Part shown: piece after piece, positions 33,901 through 42,710 of the stretch | Numbering within the stretch: position 1 is the first letter of the stretch | Layout: each line of letters opens with the position of its first letter | NCBI GenBank assembly: GCA_946413815.1 | Contig: CAMKMD010000022.1 | Coordinates: forward strand, 1 to 53,669 | Length of the DNA stretch: 53,669 nt | Direction of reading: 5' to 3' | Source of the DNA: an uncultured Ruminococcus sp. | GTDB taxonomy: Bacteria; Bacillota; Clostridia; Oscillospirales; Ruminococcaceae | Translations under genes and position numbers: made by a program | Notes under the pieces: model-generated | Told to the model about the DNA's origin: nothing | What the model saw: only the letters and a program-made list of their open reading frames with translations | Database searches by the model: none

Positions 33901-35114
33901 GATTCTATGCAGGGAATTATAATGAAGATGGAGAACTGGATTATTGGGGACATGCTATTGTTGGATACGATGTTGAAGATGTAAGCTTCTTGTTTAACGG
34001 AAGAGAGTATAACAAAAAAATAATAACCTATGATCCAAACTATATTGAATATAACGACGAAGCTTGTATTTATGTTGACACATCTGACGGCGCTTGGATG
34101 ATCCCGGGTTATCCTGAAGCAAACTCTGATTTTTACGCCCAGCTCGGTTGTTGTTCTTCAAATCTCGGTTATCTGAATTATCACGGATTATTTGAAGATA
34201 TAGAAACTCAGAAAACAATCATGATTACACCAACTTTAAGAGCACGCGCACTCAAAGCAGGTTATACAATGAAAAAGATCATTTTCAATAATGACGGAAC
34301 GTATACAGTATGTCCTGATGAAGAACAGGATATACCGGCATTCACAGATAAGAAATATGGCAGAGGTTCAGGTATTCAGAATATCACGTTCTCAATAGAC
34401 GATCCCGATACCTATTATCTGCTGAAGCCTAAAGAGAATGACAATGCAGACATTACGCTAAGCTCCTCAGAAGATCTTATTCAGCTTTGTTTTGAGAACA
34501 CAGACGAAGTGATTATTGATCCATCCGGTATGATAAAAGCTGCCGGAGATAATTCAGCATTTAAAATCCACATGGTCTCAAATAAAGGCTATTCCCCCAC
34601 AGACTGGAACAGCGTGGATATCTCCGGCGAAGGCGCACAGGTCGAATTCCGCCGTACCGATAACGGCTACATCCTCTCCGGCGATAATCTCACAGACGTC
34701 AAGGTCTCCGTTGAAGGCGACACCTACGAGCCCGCCTGCACCTTCTCCACCGATAAGAACACAGTCTTTATCCACGAGATAACCGAGGACAAGATCGGCA
34801 TCTCAGTCGATGAAGACAGCAACGGCACCTTTGAGAAGGAGATCGGAACCACTGAGCTCATCATCACAAAGCTTGGCGATACAAACAGCGACAGGATCGT
34901 TGATGCAAATGACGCCTCCGAGGTACTCAGCCTCTACGCACAGATCTCAACAGGCGGAAACGTTTCCGAAGAGGCAAAGGCTGTCGGCGATGTAAACAAG
35001 GACGGCCTCCTTGATTCAACAGATGCCTCTCTCATCCTTGAATACTATGCACTTGCTTCCACAAGCAGCAGCATGAAACCGGAGATATTCTTCCGCCTTA
35101 GACAGGCAGCATAA
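30987..35114 (+). CDS. multimodular dockerin protein with papain-like cysteine peptidase domain
   Basis: 1375 residues, start after AAAGGAGG. A signal peptide is followed by three related modules of about 200 residues (opening near 39, 246 and 570). Each ends like a cohesin (ASLVVTIPENARPGDVYPID, then YCDGYIA) and could be a diverged cohesin-like beta-sandwich. Thr/Lys/Pro repeats (about 455-555) separate modules 2 and 3. A run of 49 Thr (33294-33440) precedes a peptidase-like domain with candidate Cys (GSCQGMSALAAL), His (YWGHAIVGYD) and Asp/Asn (ITYDPN). It ends in a type I dockerin. The peptidase part is AT-rich compared with both flanks. Confidence 0.85.
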   Translation: MNSKKLISGLLAAAMGLCSAGQAFPAAAEDEDALLRADNGFTAGEIAASEIKPKAEATKIVLPASAAGTKQRIAISVSGADRKYAALGMHFALDSRLVPDMNPFGDGPDVKNAGTLSNFACEADEDFPDGWKGIFFSAYDTADKGTDSEIASLVVTIPENARPGDVYPIDIVYRELDIFAAFNSLNKVSQLMEAYLFTQGIYNEEYNNSFKAGAGDIAKVKALADIPGYCDGYIAIEDAGPETADGGFTPEQIEASPVKPKAELSRLVVPASSAGSTVTVRLSLNDCAGEYSNLGFHFRMDDRIEVAVDKDSGKLGIVKGDALKDCPALTSVNYAVPEEGWNEYGILNVDMENNGTDGDIAVITVKIPDNAKAGDVYPLDILYESGATFTSYVKGPEASGLMQAYFFTRGIFNKEYNNNFKAPAEDIARVKALADIAGYCDGYIAVEDDAAASTTAASTTAATTKPTTTTTKPTTTTAKPTTTTTKPTTTTAKPTITTAKPTTTTTKTTTTTTKTTTTTTKTTTTTTKPTTTTAKPTTTTAKPTTTVTSTAMTTSATAPATTDEPKADGGFSASELEGLLIKPQAYFSSDLLYESRAGSEYTIELSLSGCECEYDRFNLYLRIDNRLEILKDEKTGKYLIEKGEAIADADDFGYEIVTDEHSEYWTGIYVHYSGDKKKSHIGTAVTIRVKIPSYASYPDSFPLDIAYTPSCYFTNGNPDTTAGRMMQAYLFTKGIRSREYNNTFEPLSADIMGVSSYCDGYIAFRRGQETTTTTTTTTTTTTTTTTTTTTTTTTTTTTTTTTTTTTTTTTTTTTTTTTIPVIIPDGKFRDGINNWGFGNWDENFLYEDYNYYVMNVDDYSKLMEGLSDSETDRINHEIFLKWEGSCQGMSALAALSCHGIFDPNERDPYATTLYNATAPPDLPILSAINYYYMLQFTDVYIYWEEDADRLSEQVKTSRLLQEVEAQHPVLIGFYAGNYNEDGELDYWGHAIVGYDVEDVSFLFNGREYNKKIITYDPNYIEYNDEACIYVDTSDGAWMIPGYPEANSDFYAQLGCCSSNLGYLNYHGLFEDIETQKTIMITPTLRARALKAGYTMKKIIFNNDGTYTVCPDEEQDIPAFTDKKYGRGSGIQNITFSIDDPDTYYLLKPKENDNADITLSSSEDLIQLCFENTDEVIIDPSGMIKAAGDNSAFKIHMVSNKGYSPTDWNSVDISGEGAQVEFRRTDNGYILSGDNLTDVKVSVEGDTYEPACTFSTDKNTVFIHEITEDKIGISVDEDSNGTFEKEIGTTELIITKLGDTNSDRIVDANDASEVLSLYAQISTGGNVSEEAKAVGDVNKDGLLDSTDASLILEYYALASTSSSMKPEIFFRLRQAA
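32340..32640 (+). repeat. Thr/Lys/Pro low-complexity coding repeat
   Basis: Tandem 15-18-base units encode TTTTKP/TTTTAKP linkers. They are a linker between modules, not a CRISPR array. Confidence 0.85.
33294..33440 (+). repeat. poly-threonine (ACN)49 tract
   Basis: 49 consecutive Thr codons use mixed ACA/ACC/ACG/ACT. It probably forms an O-glycosylated stiff linker before the peptidase domain. Confidence 0.9.
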
Positions 35115-35129
35115 GCGGCCGGTAAACCG

Positions 35130-35157
35130 GCGAAGCGGGATAAAAGCCCCGCTTCGC
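35130..35157 (+). terminator. hairpin terminator after the peptidase-dockerin gene
   Basis: GCGAAGCGGG and CCCGCTTCGC pair 15 bases after the stop; the T-run is weak. Confidence 0.5.
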
Positions 35158-35229
35158 TTCAGGTTGTATGACAAACTGTCACAAGCAAGGCGGCTTCAGC
35201 CGCAAATAATTATCCGAGGAGTGGTTTAA

Positions 35230-38200
35230 TTGAAGAAAAGATGTGTGAAATTCATAGCAGCTGTTACAGCTGCGGCAATGTTAGTCTGCAATGTGCAGGC
35301 TGTTCCGTTTCCGGATTTTCCGTCCATTACCGCCGGTGCTGCGGACATAATAGAAGCAGCAAACGGCTACCAGTACTTTGAAAATTCTGACGGTACCATA
35401 TCCGTCAAAGGTTACACCGGTACAGCGACCGATCTGGTGATCCCCTCGTCAATAGACGGAAAGAAAGTCACCCGCATCGCAGACTATGCTTTCAGAAAAA
35501 GCGGGATAACAAGTGTCAAACTGCCTTCTACAATCACATATATCGGCGAGGAGGCTTTCGACAGCTGTAAGAACCTTAAATCAGCCGAGCTGAATGAAGG
35601 CCTTCAGGAGATCGATTTTGCAGCATTCGGGTACTCCGGACTTGAAGAGGTAACTATACCTACAACTATAAAGAAAACATTCCGCCCCTTCCTCTATGCA
35701 AATAATCTGAAAAAAGTCATCTTTGCCGACGGACTGAAGACTATACCCAACGAGTGTATGGAAGCTGCCGAAAAACTCGAGGAAGCAGTTATACCGCAGT
35801 CAGTAACAGCCATAGGCGAATCTGCATTCGTTAATTGTTATCTCCTTGATAATGTCACCCTTCATGAAGGAATAGAGAGCATCGGAAACGCTGCATTCGC
35901 TGCCATCAGACAGAAGGAATTTACCCTTCCTTCAACACTGAAGACCTGCACCCGCCCGTTCTCCGGTTCAGAAAAGATCATATTCGCCGAAGGCACAGTA
36001 AACATCCCGGTGGATTGTCTCAGCGGTGCTTCATATCTGAAGGAAATCGTTCTTCCGGATACGGTAAAAACTATCGGACAAAAGGCATTCTACTTTACTA
36101 CATCCCTGAGAAGTATTAAACTCAACGACGGCCTTGAGGACATCGGCAGTGAAGCCTTTATGGGAAGCGGCATCAGGACCATCGAGGTGCCCGAAAGCGT
36201 AACAGGCATCGGAAGCAAGACATTCTCTGCCTGCAAGAATCTGAAGACAGTTGATATAAAGGGAAAGATCACCATGATACTTGCATCGGCCTTTGCCGAG
36301 TGTCCCAATCTTGAAAAGGTCATTGTTCCCGATACTGTAAACTATTTCACACAAAGCTGTTTCAGCGAGTGCAGAAAACTCTCTGAGATAGTGTTTTCCG
36401 GTGAAGCAAAGATCGGCAAATATGCCTTCAGCAAATGCTTCTCCCTCAGGGATCCCCGTTTTGTACATCAGGAATTCCCGGCATCTGGCATCACCGTGAA
36501 CAGACAGAATACCGCAGTCGGTGATACAGTGGAGTTTGATATCAATTTCGATATCAGCGATATACTGGAGAAGACCTCAGGAGCTTCCGGAGCTTATCGT
36601 CTTTCTTTAACAGTTCCGAATGAGATGGAGATACTTACCGATACCTGCGAGGTAACTTCCGGTACCCTCACTTCAAAGGGTATGCTGAAGACAGGAACTG
36701 TCTATTACTTTGCCTCCGAGAGCGGCAGCGTACACTTTGCAGCACAGTTTACCAAGCCCGGCAACTATCATGTCGATACCGAGCTTGAATACAACAGCAT
36801 TGCGAACGGGACCACAAGTCTTATTACCGATGCACTGGGCAGCGTGGCTGTATCAGTGAGCGGTCTTGATCTGAACGTACCCAGAACCGTAAACACCAGA
36901 GACCTGACCATCAGCGGTACAGGCCCTAAGAATACGGCAGTTGACCTGTACATGAACGATAAGCTCATAGCTTCTCCCGTTACAGACGGCAACGGAGTAT
37001 ACCTCTGCGAGACCACACTCCCTGATACCGCCGGCGAAGGCGATAGATTCTCCTTCTGTACAAAGTTTGAAGACCTGACCACCGATACCTTCGATGTTAC
37101 CTATTCTCCCGCTCTCCCCGCTGTAAAGAGCATAAGCCTGAGATCGGACAACTACACGTACGATTCTGACGTAACCGATGCCTTCACAAAGGGCGTGGTA
37201 CCGGCAGTCATGTCCGAGCTTCCCGGTCTGGTCATAGATATAAGCAACAGCGATCTTGTCAGCGAGGTCTATGTTGCAGACCGGCAGAACAACTCCTCCA
37301 CACGTTTGATGCAGGCTGTATATGACAGCGAGAATGATGTCTGGGTAGCAAAGAGCTCCAGCTTATTGAATGAATTAGAACTCACTGAAACCGCTGTAAA
37401 GATCATCACCAAAGCGGACGAGGCTGCCGGGATCAATAAGGACACCGCTGTCAATTACTACTCTTACCCGGCACATTTCAAAAAAATAAAATCCAACAGC
37501 ACTGTCTTCAGCGGAGCAGATTATTCCACACCGGTCAGCGGAGCAGAGGTCGCCCTCTATCAGGTAAGCGAAGACGGAACGGAAACTCTCTGGAAGCCTG
37601 CTGACTGTCTCTGTCAGAATCCGGAGTTATCCGATAACAAAGGACATTTTTTATGCAACTACCCGGATTACGACTGTGACTGGCGTATAGTATGCAATGC
37701 AGAGGGGTTCAAGCCATACAGGAGCGAGATATTCCCCACAAAGTCAACACCTGATATCCACCTTGAAAGCATCGGAAGCGAAGTGCCGGAACCCGGAACT
37801 GTGACCACAGCAACCGGCAGCGGTTCCTCCGTCCCCACTTCTACCGAAGCTGCTCCGGAAAGCACCGGTGCAGCTGAAACCACAGCAACATCCGTCTCCG
37901 CTGCCACAACACAGGTAACGAAAGCTCCCCTCCCCACAACTACAGCACTGTCAGCTGCAACCACTTCAGCAGCAGTATCAGCGACCGCCGCTGCCGGTAC
38001 AGAGCCCCCGGCAACTGCATCAGAGCCTGCAGGCACAACCCCTGCCGGACCTCCTGTCCCCGAGGGTACTCCCGGAGACACAAACGGCGATGGTCTCATC
38101 GATGCCTCTGATGCTTCTGAGGTTCTCTTTGAATACGCAAGGATCGCAACAGGCAAGGAGCCCACTCTTTCTAAAACCGCCGCCGATGTCAACGGTGACG

Positions 38201-38304
38201 GAAGAGTCGATTCATCCGACGCCACACTTATCCTTGCCTACTACGCAGATAACGCGGTAGGCAGCGAGACAAGCTTTGAGGACTTCATCAAGGCGAATAT
38301 ATAA
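35230..38304 (+). CDS. BspA-type leucine-rich-repeat protein with dockerin (TTG start)
   Basis: 1024 residues. The start is TTG, in the same place as the ATG of the paralogue at 26862: both follow the conserved AATTATCCGAGGAGTGGT leader, and both proteins begin MKKR. Signal peptide (cut near ITAGAAD), about 14 LRR-5 repeats, beta-sandwich modules, an Ala/Thr/Pro linker and a type I dockerin (GDTNGDGLIDASDASE, then DVNGDGRVDSSDAT) follow. It is clearly a shorter paralogue of the first LRR-dockerin protein, placed on the other side of the peptidase protein. Likely surface or cellulosome binding function. Confidence 0.9.
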   Translation: MKKRCVKFIAAVTAAAMLVCNVQAVPFPDFPSITAGAADIIEAANGYQYFENSDGTISVKGYTGTATDLVIPSSIDGKKVTRIADYAFRKSGITSVKLPSTITYIGEEAFDSCKNLKSAELNEGLQEIDFAAFGYSGLEEVTIPTTIKKTFRPFLYANNLKKVIFADGLKTIPNECMEAAEKLEEAVIPQSVTAIGESAFVNCYLLDNVTLHEGIESIGNAAFAAIRQKEFTLPSTLKTCTRPFSGSEKIIFAEGTVNIPVDCLSGASYLKEIVLPDTVKTIGQKAFYFTTSLRSIKLNDGLEDIGSEAFMGSGIRTIEVPESVTGIGSKTFSACKNLKTVDIKGKITMILASAFAECPNLEKVIVPDTVNYFTQSCFSECRKLSEIVFSGEAKIGKYAFSKCFSLRDPRFVHQEFPASGITVNRQNTAVGDTVEFDINFDISDILEKTSGASGAYRLSLTVPNEMEILTDTCEVTSGTLTSKGMLKTGTVYYFASESGSVHFAAQFTKPGNYHVDTELEYNSIANGTTSLITDALGSVAVSVSGLDLNVPRTVNTRDLTISGTGPKNTAVDLYMNDKLIASPVTDGNGVYLCETTLPDTAGEGDRFSFCTKFEDLTTDTFDVTYSPALPAVKSISLRSDNYTYDSDVTDAFTKGVVPAVMSELPGLVIDISNSDLVSEVYVADRQNNSSTRLMQAVYDSENDVWVAKSSSLLNELELTETAVKIITKADEAAGINKDTAVNYYSYPAHFKKIKSNSTVFSGADYSTPVSGAEVALYQVSEDGTETLWKPADCLCQNPELSDNKGHFLCNYPDYDCDWRIVCNAEGFKPYRSEIFPTKSTPDIHLESIGSEVPEPGTVTTATGSGSSVPTSTEAAPESTGAAETTATSVSAATTQVTKAPLPTTTALSAATTSAAVSATAAAGTEPPATASEPAGTTPAGPPVPEGTPGDTNGDGLIDASDASEVLFEYARIATGKEPTLSKTAADVNGDGRVDSSDATLILAYYADNAVGSETSFEDFIKANI

Positions 38305-38309
38305 ACAAC

Positions 38310-38333
38310 AAAGCGGGGCTACTGCCCCGCTTT
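38310..38333 (+). terminator. terminator after the second LRR-dockerin gene
   Basis: AAAGCGGGG and CCCCGCTTT flank a short loop a few bases after the stop codon. Confidence 0.65.
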
Positions 38334-38451
38334 CTGCTTGTCAGAAAGCCTGCATCTGCTCAGAAGACGACATCCCCTGCGAAGCCTGTCCGCAGGATAG
38401 AACAGACATGATATACCGGTGCAGAATTAAGAATAATTTTACTATTTTTTC

Positions 38452-38480
38452 TTGCTTTTTCACTTGTTATGTTGTATAAT
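38452..38480 (+). promoter_or_regulatory. promoter of the GH9-dockerin gene
   Basis: TTGCTT (38452-38457), 17 bases and TATAAT (38475-38480). The leader is about 170 bases long. Confidence 0.7.
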
Positions 38481-38601
38481 TATTATATCAGAACCGGATG
38501 GAGGAGCAGAAGCCTCAGTTACAGCATAAGGGAAAGCTGCATACACACAATGACTGATGGCTTTGTTCCGACAGCAGTGAGAAAAGAAAACAATAAAGCA
38601 A

Positions 38602-38626
38602 GAGCATAATACATTTCATTATGCTC
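38602..38626 (+). promoter_or_regulatory. leader hairpin before the GH9 ribosome site
   Basis: GAGCATAAT and ATTATGCTC form a perfect 9-bp stem with a 7-base loop, ending about 17 bases before the GAGAGGG ribosome site. It is possibly an mRNA stabiliser. The rest of 38334-38601 holds no gene. Confidence 0.5.
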
Positions 38627-38656
38627 AACCGACATTAATGAAGAGAGGGATTTATT

Positions 38657-41600
38657 ATGAGCAGAATCATCAGAACTTTATCAGGCAGCCTTCTGGCAGC
38701 CGCAATGCTGACCTCGTCCACCGCAGCCTTCACAGCACCTCTGACAGCTGACGCCGGACAGCTCCTCGGCCAGACAGACTTCGAGGACGGCACAGGTATA
38801 CCGTGGCATACCTGTGAAAGCACCCCCGCAGTGCAGGATTTCGAGATCACAGATGACGGCAAGTACGTTGTCCGCATCGTGAACCCGAACGGAAGTCAGG
38901 GCAGATGGGATCTTCAGTTCCGTCACGATGGCCTCCAGCTCATAAATGGCCACAAGTACGAGGTCAAGGCTGAGATCACAGCTTCCGATCCGGGATATGT
39001 TTTCTCCAGGATCGGTGACTATTCCGGTAATGAGGATTACTGGAACGATATCGGCGACGGCGAGTGGAAGCCCCATTATTTTGAAGCCGGTGAGACCCTG
39101 AAGATCGATACCACCTTCACCGCTACGAATACGTGGGATGGTCCTTCTCAGTGGGCATTCTACTATGCAGACAACAACGGGATGTTTCTGGCGGATGATA
39201 CCGGTATGCCTGCCGGCGCAACTCTCACATTCGATAACCTTTCCCTCATTGACCTGTCCGGCTGTGAATGTGACTACGAGAGGCCAAACGAGTTCGGTGC
39301 TATCAGACCTCAGTCCAACGTCCGTCTGAATCAGCTCGGTTATTACGAGGAAAACGTCAAGCAGGCTTCTTACGTAACAGATGAATCTGCACCTCTTACC
39401 TTCCACATCTATGATGCTTCAGGTACGGAGGTTTACCAGGACACAGCAAGCAAAGTTATTGCTGACGATTACGATTCCGGTACACCTTCTGATACAACAG
39501 CTACTCTTGATAAGGGTATAGGTAAAATGTACAAGGATACCGGTAAGTACGTTCAGATCCTTGACTTCTCTGACTTCACAACCGGCGGCGAAGGCTACTA
39601 CATCGTTGTTGACGATACTGTCGGCGTATCAGGCACAAGATCCGGCAAGCTGGAGGGTGCTTTCGATACAACTATCGAAGACGGCAAGGTAATGTGGACA
39701 AACTGGAAGACAGGCAGTTCCTACCAGATGAACAGGTCACATCCCTTCGACATCAGTAATTCAGTATATGACGGACTCCTGAGAGACTCTCTCAACTACT
39801 TCTATCAGAACCGTTCAGGCTGTACGATCGATCCTGAATACATAACCTCCGGTGATAAGGAATCTCTCGGACACAACAACTACGGCCATAAACCGGACAC
39901 AGCCTATGTTCAGCCGAAATGGGTAAAGTATTATCCGACTGAGTTCGACGGAGACAAGTCTTATTCGATAACAGCTACAGGCGGCTGGTACGATGCAGAC
40001 AGCTTCTGCAAGAGCGTCGTAAACGGCGGATCGGCCGTCTGGACCCTCCAGAATATGTACGAAATGAGTCTGGGTTCCGGAACAGAAAGTATGTGGACAG
40101 ACGGCAAGACAATGAGCGTTCCCGAGGGCGGTGACGATATACCCGATGTTCTCAATGAAGCAAGATATGAGCTTGACTGGATGTTCGACATGATCGTAAA
40201 GCCCGAGGATCCCTTCTTCGGCGAAGATGCTGGCCTTGTATACCACAAGATACAGGACAGTGTTTACACCGGTCTTGCGCTCCATCCGTGGATCTATGAA
40301 GGCTTTGATACCGAGAAGATCGCACGTATCGTCAAGCCTCCGACGTATGCCGCCACCTTCAATATGATCGCCTGTGCAGCTCAGGCATCCCGTCTCTGGC
40401 TGCCCTTCGACAGGGAGTATTCAAAGAAGTGCCTTGAATATGCCGAGACTTCTCTTGCAGCCGCTGAGAAGCGCATATCGAAGTGGATGGTCAGCGAAGG
40501 CTTTCCCCTTGAGCAGGATGATTCCTTATCCACAAACGTAAGAGGCGATGATCCTTACTTTGCCCCGCTTGATCAGGCGATAGGCGGTGCAGCCTACGGC
40601 GATACCTATGTAGAGGATGATTACTACTGGGCACTTTGCGAGCTCTTTGCCACAACAGGCAAGGAGGAATACTACACAAAGCTTATGCAGTACGATAACC
40701 GCAATGATTCGACCGGCATGGACAAGGCTCTCAGCCTTACGAACAACTTAACCGGCGGAGAGAATTGGGGTTCATTCAGTTCCTTCAACTGGGGCTGTAC
40801 AGCCGGTTACGGCACTCTGTCACTCTATCTCAACTCCGAAAGAAATGTTCCTGCTGAAGACCATGAAAAGATCGTAGAAGCCATCGTCCGGGCTGCTGAT
40901 TACTACATCGAGGAAGAGAGGAAGCAGGGTATGGGTATTCCTTACCACGGCTCCTCTTTCCAGGATGAGATCAGCATCGGACCTGGCTACACCGTTACAG
41001 GATACGAGAATCGCTCCAACTCCTTCGTTGTCAACAATGCTATGGTAATGGCCTATGCCCATGATGCTACCGGGAATCGTGATTACAGGTACGGTGCTTC
41101 CACAGCTATGGATTATATCTTCGGACGAAACGGAAATGATTTCTCCTATGTATCCGGCTATGGTGATGTAGCTCTCCAGAATCCCGAGCACGTATTATGG
41201 GCACACGGCGTAGATCCCTCCTTCCCGAAGGCACCGGCAGGCTGTCTCTCAGGCGGCCCATATTCAGGTCTGGCTGATAAATATGTCCGTGGACTGGGCA
41301 TGAAGAGAGGCACACTTGCAAGCCAGAAATGCTATGCGGATTCATCTGAGGCATGGTCAGTAAATTCGCTTTCTCTTGATATGAACGCATCTCTTGCATG
41401 GATGACATTCTATCTTCAGAACAATCGATGGGGTGATTACGGAAGATGCGAACTCTGTGAGAAGCATTTCAGAGAAATGGCTACAAAAAAAGCTACAGAA
41501 CCGTATTCAACACCTGGTACGGTTACACTCTGGGGAGATGCCAACGAGGACGGCAAGGTGACAATATCCGATTCCGTTGCAGTTCTCCAGTACCTCTGCA

Positions 41601-41770
41601 ACCAGAACAAGTACAAACTTTCCGCTAACGGAATCGCAAACGCAGACCTTGTTGATGCCGGAAAGGGCATAACCGGTGATGACGCTATCGCTATCCAGAA
41701 GATAGATGCTTCCCTGATACAGCAGTCTGACTGCCCAATAGCTTCAGGTAAGCTCAAGGACTATAAGTAA
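38657..41770 (+). CDS. GH9-family protein with N-terminal CBM, Ig-like module and dockerin; catalytic residues altered
   Basis: 1037 residues. A signal peptide (cut near LTADAG) is followed by a CBM4/9-like module (about 35-200), a CelD_N-type Ig-like module (about 210-325), a GH9 (alpha/alpha)6 domain (about 330-930) and a dockerin (GDANEDGKVTISDSVAVLQ). GH9 enzymes normally cut beta-1,4-glucans with a DAGD base motif and a glutamate in NE-x4-NAPL. Here the base motif reads GWYDADS (D446-A-D448-S449). The acid position reads VNSLSLDMNASLAW, with S904 where Glu is expected. The usual NPHHR reads NPEHV (842-846). The fold is clear, but the enzyme may be inactive or changed. Confidence 0.88.
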   Translation: MSRIIRTLSGSLLAAAMLTSSTAAFTAPLTADAGQLLGQTDFEDGTGIPWHTCESTPAVQDFEITDDGKYVVRIVNPNGSQGRWDLQFRHDGLQLINGHKYEVKAEITASDPGYVFSRIGDYSGNEDYWNDIGDGEWKPHYFEAGETLKIDTTFTATNTWDGPSQWAFYYADNNGMFLADDTGMPAGATLTFDNLSLIDLSGCECDYERPNEFGAIRPQSNVRLNQLGYYEENVKQASYVTDESAPLTFHIYDASGTEVYQDTASKVIADDYDSGTPSDTTATLDKGIGKMYKDTGKYVQILDFSDFTTGGEGYYIVVDDTVGVSGTRSGKLEGAFDTTIEDGKVMWTNWKTGSSYQMNRSHPFDISNSVYDGLLRDSLNYFYQNRSGCTIDPEYITSGDKESLGHNNYGHKPDTAYVQPKWVKYYPTEFDGDKSYSITATGGWYDADSFCKSVVNGGSAVWTLQNMYEMSLGSGTESMWTDGKTMSVPEGGDDIPDVLNEARYELDWMFDMIVKPEDPFFGEDAGLVYHKIQDSVYTGLALHPWIYEGFDTEKIARIVKPPTYAATFNMIACAAQASRLWLPFDREYSKKCLEYAETSLAAAEKRISKWMVSEGFPLEQDDSLSTNVRGDDPYFAPLDQAIGGAAYGDTYVEDDYYWALCELFATTGKEEYYTKLMQYDNRNDSTGMDKALSLTNNLTGGENWGSFSSFNWGCTAGYGTLSLYLNSERNVPAEDHEKIVEAIVRAADYYIEEERKQGMGIPYHGSSFQDEISIGPGYTVTGYENRSNSFVVNNAMVMAYAHDATGNRDYRYGASTAMDYIFGRNGNDFSYVSGYGDVALQNPEHVLWAHGVDPSFPKAPAGCLSGGPYSGLADKYVRGLGMKRGTLASQKCYADSSEAWSVNSLSLDMNASLAWMTFYLQNNRWGDYGRCELCEKHFREMATKKATEPYSTPGTVTLWGDANEDGKVTISDSVAVLQYLCNQNKYKLSANGIANADLVDAGKGITGDDAIAIQKIDASLIQQSDCPIASGKLKDYK

Positions 41771-41801
41771 CCTTCAACAGAACCTGGAGATGATTGTGTT
41801 T

Positions 41802-42256
41802 ATGAAAAAAAGAGTATTCGTAATACTGTTGTTATTTCTTCCTGTTTGTTTGTGTTCTATGAATACATTTTTTGGGAGGAAGGAAAAAACAGAGTTCAAA
41901 ATGCCAAGGCTCATGATATTCATGTAATTATGAAACACTATCTTGAGTCTACAGAAACAGATAATCTATCAGACATTGTCCTTTCGAGTAATAAGAATAT
42001 TGAGATAAATAATACATTGTTCAATAATACAAAACAAGAATTAAAAATGATTTCTGAACAATACAGTATGGATTTGCCCAAAGGAGAGTTTTATATCGAA
42101 ATAAGGAATGGGAATATTTATAAAGTATTATTTGCCCGATGGAAATTCTCAGGTCTTACAGGTGAGAGTCCTGATGGTAATGCAATACGCAAAATCTACA
42201 ATTCTGAAGTCAAAAATAGTTTGACAGATTTTAATCTGTATCTCAATAATCAATAG
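41802..42256 (+). pseudogene. small secreted protein with a frameshift
   Basis: An ATG at 41802 opens MKKRVFVILLLFLPVCLCS, a good signal peptide, but this frame closes after 41 codons. The downstream frame from about 41846 continues in another phase as WEEGKNRVQNAKAHDIHV to a stop at 42256. Its only upstream start is a TTG without a ribosome site. One extra T in the T6 run near 41869 would join both into a protein of about 151 residues. No family is recognised. AT-rich compared with the GH9 gene before it. A terminator follows. Confidence 0.55.
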
Positions 42257-42264
42257 TTATTCAA

Positions 42265-42303
42265 GCCGGATGCCCCACCACGGAGCATCCGGCATTCTTT
42301 TTT
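42265..42303 (+). terminator. rho-independent terminator
   Basis: GCCGGATGC and GCATCCGGC flank an 11-base loop, then ATTCTTTTTT. Confidence 0.85.
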
Positions 42304-42373
42304 CATCTGACGCAAAAGCATTTTTCATATCCCGCAGATACTACTGTTGCATCATATCAAACGGAGGTAATGT

Positions 42374-42481
42374 ATGAAAGCAACAGGAATAGCAAGACGC
42401 ATCGACATCCCCGGCAGGGTCGTCATACCAAAGGAGATCCGCCGGACGATGCGGATCAGGGAGAACATGGAAGATACATAA
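42374..42481 (+). pseudogene. truncated SpoVT/AbrB-domain protein, copy 1
   Basis: 35 codons begin MKATGIARRIDIPGRVVIPK and include EIRRTMRIRE, the DNA-binding swapped-hairpin start of AbrB/SpoVT regulators. The protein stops after NMEDT instead of continuing about 45-80 residues. Upstream about 45 bases, including ACGGAGGTAATGT, are shared with copy 2. A terminator follows at 42494-42521. It may be a decayed gene or an expressed mini-protein. Confidence 0.6.
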
Positions 42482-42493
42482 CTATAGAATTAT

Positions 42494-42522
42494 GCGGGGG
42501 AGTGTCCCCCGCATTTTTCACT
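42494..42522 (+). terminator. terminator after AbrB copy 1
   Basis: ATGCGGGGG and CCCCCGCAT surround a 5-base loop, followed by TTTTTC. Confidence 0.85.
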
Positions 42523-42549
42523 CTTTGCAGTGGCAGAACTGATGAATAG

Positions 42550-42578
42550 TTGACACTTCCATGACAATTTGTTATAAT
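42550..42578 (+). promoter_or_regulatory. promoter of the LRR membrane protein
   Basis: TTGACA (42550-42555), 17 bases and TATAAT (42573-42578) form a perfect consensus, about 130 bases before the start codon. Confidence 0.8.
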
Positions 42579-42710
42579 ATTACCATAAATCAATACTGTT
42601 TCCGCCGGACGGGGTGACATGATCATATAACGGAATTACAGGCGGAGCAGTTCTAACGGTATCCTGCATCTCCCATAGTGCAGGAAATACAGAAATAAAG
42701 GGTGGTTTAT

